Assembly (NCBI GenBank): GCA_910587165.1
Contig: CAJUKP010000004.1
Span: 114,467-178,466, forward strand
Reading direction: 5' to 3'
From: an uncultured Duncaniella sp.
GTDB taxonomy: Bacteria; Bacteroidota; Bacteroidia; Bacteroidales; Muribaculaceae
DNA: 64,000 nt
Shown here one piece after another: positions 35,710 through 44,811 of the stretch (the stretch's first letter is position 1; each line of letters opens with the position of its first letter). The position numbers and the translations under genes are program-made. The notes beneath the pieces are model-generated. The model was not told where the DNA came from, ran no database searches, and worked only from the letters and a program-made list of their open reading frames with translations.

Positions 35710-36792
35710 ATGGGCAAACCTTTCACCTTCGACCGGATGTGCCGCATCCTCATCACTCTCGTGTTCATTGCCGGAGCTTTCTATCTGGTCAATGTGCTGC
35801 GTAATGTCCTCCTTCCATTCTGTCTGGCCTGTCTCATAGCCTATATTCTCCAGCCTGTGGTGGAATTCTGCATGGACCGTCTGCGCATCCGGTGGCACAT
35901 CGTGGCCATTTTCCTCACCCTCGGAGTGGTGGGTGGCGCCATAGTCGGCCTTGCATATCTGTTCATACCATCCATAATCGACGAGATCAACCAGATGTCG
36001 ATCCTGATAAAGAAGTACTCGGATTCAGGCGACATCGTCCCGTTTCTCCCCAAGGAGATCCGCGACACCCTTTCGAGCTATTTCAACGCCGAGACAATGG
36101 GCAAACTCATCGAAGGTGGCAAACTCGAGTCGCTCATCAACAAGGGGGCCAATCTCCTCTCCACATCTATGGAATATCTGCTCCATGCCCTCGAATGGCT
36201 CCTGACGTTCATCTACGTCATCTTCATCCTCCTCGACTACCGCCAGCTGATGCGCGGATTCCAGCTCCTTGTCCCGAAAAAATATCGTCCGATAGCCGAG
36301 AAAGTATCAGAAGACATAAAGACCTCCATGAACCGCTATTTCCGCGGACAGGCGCTTCTGGCACTTTGCGCCGCCGTGTTCTACTGCATCGGATTCTCGA
36401 TCGTCGGGATTCCCATGGCCATCGTGCTCGGCATACTTGTCGGTGTGCTCTACATGATCCCCTACTTCCAATACGTCACACTCATACCGGTGGCATTCGT
36501 ATGTTTCATCTCATCGCTGGCCGGACCAGAGGGTTTCTGGATGCTTTTCGGCAAATGCTGCCTGGTCTACGCCATCAGCCAGTGTATCTGCGACTACATC
36601 CTCACCCCCAAGATCATGGGTAAGGCTATGGGGCTCAATCCGGCGATAATCCTGCTGTCTCTGTCGGTGTGGGGAACGCTGCTCGGCCTCATCGGCATGA
36701 TCATAGCCCTGCCGCTCACGACACTCCTCCTCGCATACTACGAGGAGTATATAGTCGGGGAAGACAATGCCGGAAAAGGGCTGAGGATATAG
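35710..36792 (+). CDS. AI-2E family transporter (PerM-like)
   Basis: A 360-residue membrane protein with about eight hydrophobic segments. It shows the family pattern of two initial helices (ILITLVFIAGAFYLVNVLRNVLLPFCLACLIAYILQPVV has the conserved PFxxAxxxAYxLxP), a long amphipathic middle with SILIKKYSDSGDIVPFLPKEI, and late GILVGVLYMIPYFQYVTLIP and ILTPKIMGKAMGLNPAIILLSL. Members export AI-2 or act as Na+/H+ antiporters; the substrate here is unknown. ATG 35710 is chosen over upstream starts, which add a polar segment across the intergenic region. Confidence 0.85.
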   Translation: MGKPFTFDRMCRILITLVFIAGAFYLVNVLRNVLLPFCLACLIAYILQPVVEFCMDRLRIRWHIVAIFLTLGVVGGAIVGLAYLFIPSIIDEINQMSILIKKYSDSGDIVPFLPKEIRDTLSSYFNAETMGKLIEGGKLESLINKGANLLSTSMEYLLHALEWLLTFIYVIFILLDYRQLMRGFQLLVPKKYRPIAEKVSEDIKTSMNRYFRGQALLALCAAVFYCIGFSIVGIPMAIVLGILVGVLYMIPYFQYVTLIPVAFVCFISSLAGPEGFWMLFGKCCLVYAISQCICDYILTPKIMGKAMGLNPAIILLSLSVWGTLLGLIGMIIALPLTTLLLAYYEEYIVGEDNAGKGLRI

Positions 36793-36811
36793 GGCCGCAA
36801 ACAGGGCCGGA

Positions 36812-36843
36812 TTTGTATATTCAGCCACCTTTTCGTAGATTTG
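36812..36843 (+). promoter_or_regulatory. Promoter of the ABC-F gene
   Basis: TTTG at 36812-36815, a 20-bp spacer, and TAGATTTG at 36836-36843, 16 bp before the ATG. Confidence 0.72.
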
Positions 36844-36859
36844 CACAAAATTTCATGAA

Positions 36860-38482
36860 ATGGTATCTGTAGACGGACTGACAGTGGAGTTTGGAGGCAC
36901 CACGCTCTTCAAGGATGTATCTTTCGTTATAAACCCCAAGGACCGCATAGCCCTGATGGGCAAGAACGGAGCCGGCAAAAGCACCCTGCTCAAGATTCTT
37001 GCCGGTGTGCGCAATCCGACACGTGGCTCCGTATCCGTTCCCAAGGACTGCACGGTGTGCTATCTTCCGCAGCACATGATGACCGACGACGGCCGGACGG
37101 TATTCGAGGAAGCGTCGATGGCATTCTCACACCTCCGCGAGATGGAAGCGGAGATTGATGCGATGAACAATGAGCTGGCAACACGCACCGACTATGAGAG
37201 CGACTCCTATATGGCTCTCATAGAGAAAGTGGCCACCGTGAGCGAGAAGTTCTACGCCATAGACATGACACACTTTGAGGAAGATGTCGAGAAAGCCCTC
37301 CTCGGCCTCGGCTTCATGCGGTCAGATTTCACCAGACCGACATCCGAATTCTCCGGCGGATGGAGAATGCGCATCGAGCTGGCCAAACTCCTGCTGCGCA
37401 AGCCTGACGTGCTCCTGCTCGACGAGCCTACCAATCATCTCGACATCGAGTCGATAGGCTGGCTGGAGGATTTCATCATCAACAGCCCCATGGCAGTGGT
37501 CGTGATAAGCCATGACCGCCGTTTCATCGACAATATCACCACACGCACCATCGAGGTGACTCTCGGGCGCATCTACGACTACAAGGCCCGCTACAGCCAT
37601 TACCTCGAGCTGCGCAAGGAACGCCGCCAGCAACAGCAGAAACAGTTTGACGACCAGCAGAAGCAGATAGCCGAGGCCAAGGAATTCATCGAGCGTTTCA
37701 AAGGCACCTACTCCAAGACTTTCCAGGTGCAGAGTAAGGTGAAATGGCTTGAGAAACTCGAGATAGTCGAGGTGGACGAGGAAGACACTTCAGCGCTCAG
37801 ACTCAAATTCCCGCCGTGTCCGCGCAGCGGCAACTATCCGGTCATAGCCGAAGGTGTCGGCAAGAGCTACGACGGGGTTCCGGTGTTCGCCAACGCCTCA
37901 TTCACCATAGAGAGGGGCGACAAGGTGGCTTTCGCCGGCAGGAACGGCGAGGGAAAATCGACGATGGTCAAGGCCATCATGAACGAGATCAAACATGACG
38001 GCACCCTCACCTTGGGCCACAACGTCAGGATCGGCTACTTCGCCCAGAACAGCGCCTCGCTCCTCGACGAGAATCTCACCGTTTTCCAGACCATCGACGA
38101 CATCGCCGTCGGCGACGTGCGTCTCAAGATCAGGGATCTCCTCGGAGCCTTCATGTTCGGAGGTGAGGAGAACCAGAAGAAAGTCAAGGTGCTGTCCGGA
38201 GGGGAACGCGTGAGACTCTGCATGATCAAACTGCTGCTTGAGCCGGTCAATCTGCTCATACTCGACGAGCCCACCAACCATCTCGACCTCAAGACAAAGG
38301 ACATCCTCAAACAGGCTTTGCGTGACTTCGACGGCACACTCATAGTGGTCAGTCACGACCGCGACTTCCTTGACGGACTCGTGAGCAAGGTCTATGAATT
38401 CGGAGGCGGCCGTGTGCGCGAGCACCTGTGCGGCATCAACGAGTTTCTTGAGAAGAAGAAAGCCGAGGAAAACGCCCGTTGA
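36860..38482 (+). CDS. ABC-F family ATPase
   Basis: A 540-residue soluble protein with two ABC domains and no membrane part. The first domain has Walker A GKNGAGKST, signature FSGGWRMRIELAKLLL and Walker B LLLDEPTNHLD. A charged helical linker (RKERRQQQQKQFDDQQKQIAEAK region) bridges to the second, with Walker A GRNGEGKST, signature LSGGERVRLCMIKLLL and LLILDEPTNHLD. ABC-F proteins act on the ribosome as translation factors, or protect it from antibiotics. Length and linker fit the housekeeping type more than a resistance type, but this is not decided by sequence alone. Confidence 0.9.
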   Translation: MVSVDGLTVEFGGTTLFKDVSFVINPKDRIALMGKNGAGKSTLLKILAGVRNPTRGSVSVPKDCTVCYLPQHMMTDDGRTVFEEASMAFSHLREMEAEIDAMNNELATRTDYESDSYMALIEKVATVSEKFYAIDMTHFEEDVEKALLGLGFMRSDFTRPTSEFSGGWRMRIELAKLLLRKPDVLLLDEPTNHLDIESIGWLEDFIINSPMAVVVISHDRRFIDNITTRTIEVTLGRIYDYKARYSHYLELRKERRQQQQKQFDDQQKQIAEAKEFIERFKGTYSKTFQVQSKVKWLEKLEIVEVDEEDTSALRLKFPPCPRSGNYPVIAEGVGKSYDGVPVFANASFTIERGDKVAFAGRNGEGKSTMVKAIMNEIKHDGTLTLGHNVRIGYFAQNSASLLDENLTVFQTIDDIAVGDVRLKIRDLLGAFMFGGEENQKKVKVLSGGERVRLCMIKLLLEPVNLLILDEPTNHLDLKTKDILKQALRDFDGTLIVVSHDRDFLDGLVSKVYEFGGGRVREHLCGINEFLEKKKAEENAR

Positions 38483-38511
38483 TTCTGTCGTTTTGTGGTT
38501 GAGGCTCACTC

Positions 38512-38542
38512 TTGCACGTGTGATGGAAATTTATTACCTTTG
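38512..38542 (+). promoter_or_regulatory. Promoter of uvrB
   Basis: TTG at 38512-38514, a 20-bp spacer, and TACCTTTG at 38535-38542, only six bases before the ATG at 38549. Confidence 0.75.
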
Positions 38543-38548
38543 TAGGTT

Positions 38549-40648
38549 ATGAATTTCCAACTGTCCTCACAATACAGCCCCACCGGCGACCAGCCACAGG
38601 CAATCGACCAGCTCGTCAGCGGCATCAATGCCGGCGAGCCGGCCCAGACATTGCTTGGCGTGACCGGTTCGGGCAAGACTTTCACAATGGCCAACGTGAT
38701 CGCGCGCACCGGCAAACCTACGCTGATCCTGAGCCACAACAAGACATTGGCAGCCCAGCTCTACGGCGAGTTCAAGAGCTTCTTTCCCAACAATTCCGTG
38801 CAGTATTTCGTATCCTACTACGATTACTACCAGCCGGAAGCCTACATCCCCAGCGTAGACAAATATATCGAGAAAGATCTCATGATCAACGACGAAATCG
38901 AGAAACTGCGTCTGGCCACGGTGTCGGCGCTCCTGTCGGGGCGCAAGGATGTGGTTGTGGTCTCGTCAGTGTCGTGTCTCTACGGCATGGGCAATCCCGA
39001 GGACTTCGACGCCAACGTGGTGCAGGTGAAAGTGGGACAGAAGATCACACGCAACAAATTTCTCCGCTCGCTCGTGGGCGCGCTGTATTCACGCAATGAG
39101 ATAGAACTCGGACGCGGCACATTCCGTGTGAAAGGCGACACGGTGGATATCCGCCTCGCATACGAGGAGATCATAGTCCGTGTCACTTTCTGGGGCGACG
39201 AGATAGAGTCGATAAAGACCCTGCACCCCACAGACAACACTTCGCTCGGCAGCCACGACCTGTTCCAGATCTTTCCGGCCAACCTCTTCGTCACCTCCCC
39301 CGAACGCATGGGTTCAGCCATCGGACAGATCGAGCTTGACCTCGGCGAACAGTACAACCGCTTCTTCGGCGAGGGGAAGGAGCTTGAGGCCAAGCGCCTG
39401 CTTGAACGGGTCACTTACGACGTGGAGATGCTGCGCGAGGTGGGCCACTGCTCAGGCATAGAGAACTACTCCCGTTATTTCGACGGACGGCAGCCGGGTA
39501 TGCGGCCGTTCTGTCTGCTCGACTACTTCCCGAAGGATTTCCTGACCATAATAGACGAGAGCCACGTCACACTCCCGCAATGCCGTGCCATGTACGGAGG
39601 CGACCTCTCCCGCAAGCTCAATCTTGTGGAATACGGCTTCCGCCTGCCGGCCGCCCTTGACAACCGCCCGCTCAAGTTCGAGGAATTCGAGCGTCTCACT
39701 CCCCAGGTGCTCTACGTAAGTGCCACCCCCGCCGACTACGAGCTCGAGAAGTGCGAGGGTGTGGTGGTGGAACAGATCATCCGCCCCACCGGACTGCTCG
39801 ACCCCCAGATATTTGTCCGTCCGTCGCTCAATCAGATCGACGACCTGCTCGAGGAGATCAACCGACGCATCGAGGCCGACGAGCGTGTGCTGGTCACCAC
39901 CCTCACCAAACGTATGGCCGAGGAGCTCAATGACTATCTGACAAAACTCCGGATAAAATCGGCATACATCCATAGTGACATCGACACACTTGACCGTATA
40001 AAGATCCTCGACGGGCTGAGAGCAGGAGAATTCGACGTGCTCGTCGGGGTCAACCTGCTCCGCGAAGGCCTCGACCTGCCTGAAGTGTCGCTCGTGGCCA
40101 TTCTCGATGCCGACAAGGAGGGCTTCCTGCGCAATCACAGGTCGCTCACCCAGACCGTCGGCCGCGCCGCCCGAAATCTCAACGGCACAGTGATAATGTA
40201 TGCCGACAAGATCACCGATTCCATGCAGCAGACAATCGACGAGACCGAACGCCGCCGCTCACTCCAGCTCGCCTACAACGAGGAGCACGGCATAACGCCA
40301 CAGGCCATCGTCAAAGCGCGCAACGCCATAATCGGACTCGAGGACGAGGATGGAGAGCCCACAACCGTGAGAACCTCCGGACGCAATTCCTCATCCGCCC
40401 GGCAGAAAATCCCGGCCAGAAAGACCCCGGCTGTACCTTACGGGGAGGAATACTCCACCAAAGTCGATCTTGCGGCCGATCCCGTCATCCCGTATATGTC
40501 ATCCGAGGCTCTGCAGAAACTCATCACCAAGCGGCGTGAGGAGATGGTGGACGCCGCCAAGAAAATGGAATTCATCGAGGCCGCACGCCTGCGCGACGAG
40601 ATTCTCGCCATGGAGGAGCGCCTCGCCAAAATGATAAGCGAAGCATGA
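38549..40648 (+). CDS. uvrB: Excinuclease ABC subunit B
   Basis: A 699-residue helicase-like subunit of nucleotide excision repair that receives damaged DNA from UvrA and recruits UvrC. Motifs: Walker A GVTGSGKTFTMA near residue 38, the beta-hairpin YYDYYQPEAYIPSVDKYIEKD, the DEAD-like motif IIDESHV, helicase motifs V/VI (NLLREGLDLPEVSLVAILDADKEGFLRN, QTVGRAARN), and a C-terminal UVR motif (AKKMEFIEAARLRDEI). The acidic/basic insert near residues 610-645 varies between species. It overlaps the YgiQ gene by four bases (ATGA). Confidence 0.96.
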   Translation: MNFQLSSQYSPTGDQPQAIDQLVSGINAGEPAQTLLGVTGSGKTFTMANVIARTGKPTLILSHNKTLAAQLYGEFKSFFPNNSVQYFVSYYDYYQPEAYIPSVDKYIEKDLMINDEIEKLRLATVSALLSGRKDVVVVSSVSCLYGMGNPEDFDANVVQVKVGQKITRNKFLRSLVGALYSRNEIELGRGTFRVKGDTVDIRLAYEEIIVRVTFWGDEIESIKTLHPTDNTSLGSHDLFQIFPANLFVTSPERMGSAIGQIELDLGEQYNRFFGEGKELEAKRLLERVTYDVEMLREVGHCSGIENYSRYFDGRQPGMRPFCLLDYFPKDFLTIIDESHVTLPQCRAMYGGDLSRKLNLVEYGFRLPAALDNRPLKFEEFERLTPQVLYVSATPADYELEKCEGVVVEQIIRPTGLLDPQIFVRPSLNQIDDLLEEINRRIEADERVLVTTLTKRMAEELNDYLTKLRIKSAYIHSDIDTLDRIKILDGLRAGEFDVLVGVNLLREGLDLPEVSLVAILDADKEGFLRNHRSLTQTVGRAARNLNGTVIMYADKITDSMQQTIDETERRRSLQLAYNEEHGITPQAIVKARNAIIGLEDEDGEPTTVRTSGRNSSSARQKIPARKTPAVPYGEEYSTKVDLAADPVIPYMSSEALQKLITKRREEMVDAAKKMEFIEAARLRDEILAMEERLAKMISEA

Positions 40649-42531
40649 CACTGCCACGACCGGAAAACTACCTTCCCACAAGTGTGAAGGAGATGAAAGC
40701 CCTCGGATGGGACCACGTAGACGTGGTGCTGTTCACCGGGGATGCCTACGTAGACCACCCCTCATTCGGAGCCGCCGTGATCGGACGCACACTGCAGGAG
40801 GCAGGCTACAACGTGGCGATCGTGCCCCAGCCCAACTGGCAGGACGATCTGAGGGACTTCCGTAAATTCGGTGCCCCGCGGCTGTTTTTCGGCGTCTCGG
40901 CCGGTGCCATGGACTCAATGGTCAACCATTACACCGCCGCCCGCCGCCGCAGAAGCGATGACGCCTACACCCCCGGCGGACGTCATGGCGCCCGCCCCGA
41001 CTATCCCACGATTGTCTATACACGCATCCTCCGCGATCTTTTCCCCGACACACCCGTGATTGCCGGAGGCATCGAGGCCTCTATGAGACGGCTGTCACAC
41101 TACGACTACTGGCAGGACCGACTCAGGCCGTCGATACTCCTTGACTGCTGTGCCGACATCGTGTCATACGGAATGGGCGAGAAGACCATACGCGATATAG
41201 CCGACCGCCTCGCCGCCGGAGAGTCTGTGGATGCGCTCCACGACATGATGCAGATAGCCGTGAGAGAGACATCCTGTCCGGTCACGGTGAAGGAAGGGAA
41301 GATTTTCGAGGGGGAGACGGATATCGTGCTCCATTCCTTTGAAAGATGCCTCAATGACAAAAAGGCACAGGCCGAGAACTTCAGGCACATCGAAAGGCAG
41401 AGCAACGCCATGCAAGGAAAGACACTCTGGCAGCGTCACGGCAAAATATGGGTACGGGTCAACCCTATGCTCCCGCCTATGACCACCGGAGAGATAGACG
41501 CCTCGTTCGATCTCCCCTATACCCGTATGCCCCACCCGAGATACAAGGACAAGCGCATTCCGGCCTATGAGATGATACGCCACTCTGTCAATATCCACCG
41601 CGGATGTTTCGGAGGATGTTCATTCTGCACCATCTCCGCCCATCAGGGCAAATTCATAGCCTCGCGCAGCAAGGAATCTGTGCTTCGCGAAGTGAGACAG
41701 GTCACCGCGATGCCTGATTTCAAGGGCTATATCAGCGACATCGGCGCTCCGAGCGCCAATATGTACCGGATGGGGGGAAAAGACCTCTCCATCTGCCGGC
41801 GATGCCTCAAGCCATCATGTCTCAACCCCACCGTGTGTCCGAATCTCAACACCGACCACGGACCGCTGCTCGACCTCTACCATGCCGTGGATGCCATTCC
41901 CAGAGTCAAGAAATCGTTCGTGGGAAGCGGCGTGAGATATGACCTTTCAATGCACCCCACAGGCAATCAGGAGATTGACAGGACAAACCGCCGTTATAAC
42001 GAGGAACTCATTGTCTCCCATGTGTCCGGGCGCCTGAAAGTGGCTCCCGAGCACACATCAGATGCCGTCCTCGCCATAATGCGCAAGCCCTCATTCATGC
42101 TGTATCATGAATTCTCGAAATTCTTCGAGCAGGTCAATTCAAGGCATGGGCTCAAACAGCAACTCATCCCCTACTTCATATCCTCCCATCCCGGATGTCA
42201 CGAGATGGATATGGCCGAACTCGCTGCCGAGACAAAGGAGCTTAACCTCCATCTCGAACAGGTGCAGGACTTCACCCCTACCCCCATGACACTCTCGACC
42301 GAGATATATTACACCGGTTATCACCCCTACACACTCGAGAAAGTCTTCACGGCCACCACACCCGAGGCAAAACTCGGACAGCGGAAATATTTCTTCTGGT
42401 ATGACCGTGCTTATCGCGCCGACATCACCCGCTCGCTGCAGAAAATGCACCGCTCCGACCTCATCAACAAGCTCTTCGGGCCATCCCGCCCATACCCCCG
42501 CCAATCTCCGTCGCCCCGCAGACGCAGATAG
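40645..42531 (+). CDS. YgiQ family radical SAM protein
   Basis: A 628-residue protein of the YgiQ (UPF0313) family. The radical SAM [4Fe-4S] motif is CFGGCSFC, within SVNIHRGCFGGCSFCTISAHQGK (about residues 315-335). An N-terminal region (DVVLFTGDAYVDHPSFGAAVIGRTLQEAGYNV) has the B12-binding-like Rossmann pattern. After the core come VAPEHTSDAVL and a C-terminal DUF3362-like part with a basic tail. Its reaction is unknown. Translation is coupled to uvrB. Confidence 0.9.
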   Translation: MTLPRPENYLPTSVKEMKALGWDHVDVVLFTGDAYVDHPSFGAAVIGRTLQEAGYNVAIVPQPNWQDDLRDFRKFGAPRLFFGVSAGAMDSMVNHYTAARRRRSDDAYTPGGRHGARPDYPTIVYTRILRDLFPDTPVIAGGIEASMRRLSHYDYWQDRLRPSILLDCCADIVSYGMGEKTIRDIADRLAAGESVDALHDMMQIAVRETSCPVTVKEGKIFEGETDIVLHSFERCLNDKKAQAENFRHIERQSNAMQGKTLWQRHGKIWVRVNPMLPPMTTGEIDASFDLPYTRMPHPRYKDKRIPAYEMIRHSVNIHRGCFGGCSFCTISAHQGKFIASRSKESVLREVRQVTAMPDFKGYISDIGAPSANMYRMGGKDLSICRRCLKPSCLNPTVCPNLNTDHGPLLDLYHAVDAIPRVKKSFVGSGVRYDLSMHPTGNQEIDRTNRRYNEELIVSHVSGRLKVAPEHTSDAVLAIMRKPSFMLYHEFSKFFEQVNSRHGLKQQLIPYFISSHPGCHEMDMAELAAETKELNLHLEQVQDFTPTPMTLSTEIYYTGYHPYTLEKVFTATTPEAKLGQRKYFFWYDRAYRADITRSLQKMHRSDLINKLFGPSRPYPRQSPSPRRRR

Positions 42532-42553
42532 CACAGCGGGACACATAACAGAA

Positions 42554-42600
42554 CAGTCCCTGTGTTTACGTTTTCGTCGCAGACACAGGGACTGAAATAT
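42554..42600. terminator. Terminator between YgiQ and the barrel protein
   Basis: CAGTCCCTGTGT at 42554-42565 pairs perfectly with ACACAGGGACTG at 42583-42594 around a 17-base loop. AAATATTATT follows. It can serve both convergent genes. Confidence 0.75.
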
Positions 42601-42615
42601 TATTCAATACGAGGG

Positions 42616-43317
42616 TCAGAAGTTATAACCCACGCTGAAAGTCACACGGTTCTCGTGGAACTTCACATACTGTTCATTGGCAATATTGAGCATACCCACA
42701 TTGCCGCTGACACCGAAATAGAACTTGCTGTATGTGATTCCCGCACCGAATCCCCATAGAAGATCCACGCGGTTGTATCCACCATCTGAATAGAGATTCT
42801 CGGAACTTTCGAAACTATAACCCTCATCCCAACCGGAGAGGTCATCGCCGCTCACGTGCTCCTTGGCCGAGAAACCGATTTCAAGCTCTGGTCCGGTGAA
42901 CACGGAGAGCTTCACATCATCCGTGAAGTCGAAATGATAGCCGGCCATTACGGGAATGCGCATACCGAACTTACGGATCGAGATACCATCAAGACCGATC
43001 TCCATCTCATCCCCGACAGCCTTGATAATGTCGTCTTTTACGGAATATGTGTTGTAGTAGAGCTTCAGTCCCGGCTCGACATAGAAATTAGCCACCACAG
43101 GAATGTTGTAGATGCCGCCAAACTCGACACCTCCGCCATTTTTAAAGGCACTGATCCCGAAATGGTCAATGGTAATATCGCCGGGACAGGTCACCTCTCC
43201 TCCGACTCTTATACCGAAATAGGGCTTGTTGTCAGGATTGTTGACAATCCTGTTCTGAGCGTCCACCGACACAAATGCCAGTGCCGCAGCGATCACTGAA
43301 AGGAAATATTTTTTCAT
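42616..43317 (-). CDS. Outer membrane beta-barrel protein (PorT/OMP_b-brl type)
   Basis: A 233-residue protein with signal peptide MKKYFLSVIAAALAFVSVDAQ, followed by alternating amphipathic strands: FGIRVGGEVTCPGD, FYVEPGLKLYYNTY, MRIPVMAGYHFDFTDDVKLSVFTGPELEIGFS, and FYFGVSGNVGMLN. It ends VTFSVGYNF, with the terminal phenylalanine typical of outer membrane barrels. About eight strands are expected. No partner gene is adjacent; the role is unknown. It has a good promoter about 75 bp upstream. Confidence 0.85.
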   Translation of the reverse strand: MKKYFLSVIAAALAFVSVDAQNRIVNNPDNKPYFGIRVGGEVTCPGDITIDHFGISAFKNGGGVEFGGIYNIPVVANFYVEPGLKLYYNTYSVKDDIIKAVGDEMEIGLDGISIRKFGMRIPVMAGYHFDFTDDVKLSVFTGPELEIGFSAKEHVSGDDLSGWDEGYSFESSENLYSDGGYNRVDLLWGFGAGITYSKFYFGVSGNVGMLNIANEQYVKFHENRVTFSVGYNF

Positions 43318-43391
43318 AATCTTTTATAACCCTGACAAGAGGGCGTGTTTTTTAGGTTAGTATGCCTGTCATTAAAGCCAGCCGTCACCTG

Positions 43392-43422
43392 CAAAGTTAA
43401 CAATTATTATCATATCCCACAA
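43392..43422 (-). promoter_or_regulatory. Promoter of the barrel protein gene
   Basis: On the minus strand, TTG at 43422-43420, a 20-bp spacer, and TAACTTTG at 43399-43392. Confidence 0.7.
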
Positions 43423-43488
43423 TTATGTTTTATGATAAATCATGAATAAAACCCGGTTTATAATTAAATATTCACTTATGGGAGGGAC

Positions 43489-44073
43489 CTATAATTTTCT
43501 AAAATATGGTTTGAGGAGATTTTTTAATTGTTTCAAAGAAACCTGTTTCCACGATGAACTTTCAAGATAACTGAGACAGCGAGGACCGTCACTATTTATA
43601 AGCATTAAAAGTTGCTCAGGAAGTAGTGTGATAACAAAATACTTCTCGTCTGCATGATCTTCTGCATACTTTGGATGGAGTGTACTTGTCGGGAAACAAA
43701 AAGAAATTGCATCGTTAATATAAACACTACCAGAGTCAGAAGTCGAATTATGATTTTCCGAATTCTTTACATTAAAATTGAATGTAGTGGTGTCAACCCG
43801 ATAGCCTGGAGTGACATTTAGGGTCGCAATGGTGTTATTATCATCATCTATGACTATCATTGTCCATTGATTTGACCCTACGTATGAGAAAGTGATTAAA
43901 TATTCCTCACAATCCGGATTTTCCCCAGAAATGGCTATGGTACGAGTCTCTTTAAGATCACGGTTGGAGGCCTTATCATATCCAAACGAGAGCAAAAAAG
44001 AAAAGAGTGATAGGGTCAGTACCACAATGCGGAGGCGGAGGAAGGATGGATAGGTTAAATAGTTTATTGTCAT
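43489..44073 (-). CDS. Exported protein of unknown function, AT-rich gene
   Basis: A 194-residue protein with an N-terminal hydrophobic leader (LRLRIVVLTLSLFSFLLSFG). The remainder has no recognised motif; it is polar with several Ser/Asn-rich strands and one segment rich in Asn/His/Ser (VKNSENHNSTSDSGS). The gene is clearly more AT-rich than its neighbours, as is the flanking DNA to 44.3 kb, which suggests later acquisition or fast drift. I choose ATG 44073; the upstream start at 44100 overlaps the -7 box. Confidence 0.65.
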   Translation of the reverse strand: MTINYLTYPSFLRLRIVVLTLSLFSFLLSFGYDKASNRDLKETRTIAISGENPDCEEYLITFSYVGSNQWTMIVIDDDNNTIATLNVTPGYRVDTTTFNFNVKNSENHNSTSDSGSVYINDAISFCFPTSTLHPKYAEDHADEKYFVITLLPEQLLMLINSDGPRCLSYLESSSWKQVSLKQLKNLLKPYFRKL

Positions 44074-44089
44074 GTCCTTAGTTTTTTTG

Positions 44090-44097
44090 CAAAGATA
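44090..44097 (-). promoter_or_regulatory. -7 box of the AT-rich orphan gene
   Basis: TATCTTTG on the minus strand, 16 bp before the ATG at 44073. No clear upstream element was found. Confidence 0.5.
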
Positions 44098-44260
44098 CAT
44101 AAATTTACCTCCTCCGATTATTTTTTTAACTCAAATTAAGCATATTTAACCATCACACTGCCAATTCTGAGCGCATAACAGTCATATCAATAGTACGTTA
44201 AAAATAAAGATATCGGCTAAGCGACATCGGACACAAGGCCAATAATGTTATGATCTCTCG

Positions 44261-44292
44261 TTTGGTGAAATAAGAATAATTAATTACCTTTG
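44261..44292 (+). promoter_or_regulatory. Orphan promoter facing noncoding DNA
   Basis: TTTG at 44261-44264, exactly 20 bp, and TACCTTTG at 44285-44292: as good a match as any gene promoter in the window. No credible ORF follows on the plus strand before the convergent lipoprotein gene. Confidence 0.7.
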
Positions 44293-44298
44293 TATCAA

Positions 44299-44370
44299 TA
44301 AATCCCGCTCGCTTCCCGTAAGATCAGCGTACCCAGCGGGACATATTTATACGCGTAACGTATAAATACT
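44299..44370 (+). ncRNA. Candidate structured small RNA
   Basis: Starting at the expected transcription start, TCCCGCT at 44303-44309 pairs with AGCGGGA at 44335-44341, with an inner CGCT/AGCG pair. Immediately after, TATTTATACG (44344-44353) and CGTATAAATA (44359-44368) form a perfect 10-bp stem with a five-base loop. I know no RNA family with this outline. It could be a small RNA of about 75 bases or the leader of a longer noncoding transcript. Confidence 0.4.
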
Positions 44371-44415
44371 TAAATACATAGCATTTGCCGCCGGTTGTGA
44401 TTGTCACTTGGCCAG

Positions 44416-44720
44416 GCGTCCGGCAGGACGCTGATTATGTCGTAACCGTGTACACCGAAGCGCCGCGGAGGTGTGCACGGTAGAGAGACCGACGGTTATG
44501 TAGTGTCCGACAGGACACTGGTTATCACAACGCCCATGACAATATCAACTAATACGCCGATAACCGGCGTCCTACCGGACGCTGTTTTTTCGCGGACAAT
44601 TAACCGGGCACACCTCCGCGCTGCTTCGGTGTACCCGGCTACTGCATAACCGGTGTCCTATGGACACCATATATCTCGCGCTTTCCTCCCGGGCACACCT
44701 CCGCTATGCTACGGTGTACC
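44416..44720. repeat. Alternating P/Q palindrome array forming a large dyad
   Basis: Two palindrome types alternate. P units (GCGTCC or GTGTCC, 3-4 bases, complement) lie at 44416-44431, 44502-44519, 44567-44582 and 44652-44668. Q units (11-bp arms such as CCGTGTACACC around 13 bases) lie at 44446-44480, 44604-44638 and, one-sided, 44691-44720. The right half is the reverse of the left, with matching centre spacings (about 40 and 47 bp), so 44416-44668 is one imperfect dyad centred near 44542. Paired arm positions change together. The rest of 44101-44811 is plain AT-rich DNA. Confidence 0.75.
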
Positions 44721-44811
44721 TCAGTTACTGTGAAATCGGCGGCCGGACGCGGTATGCCGAACAACCACGACAATACCGGTCAGGGACGCCGATATGCCAC
44801 GTGGTGTCCTC

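Noticed and set aside
44299..44345. Folded sequence considered as a tRNA
   Set aside because: It lacks a T-loop, anticodon arm and CCA-compatible acceptor stem.
44416..44720. Palindrome array considered as a CRISPR array
   Set aside because: Units are of two kinds, in both orientations, with related linkers; there are no unique spacers of equal length and no cas genes.
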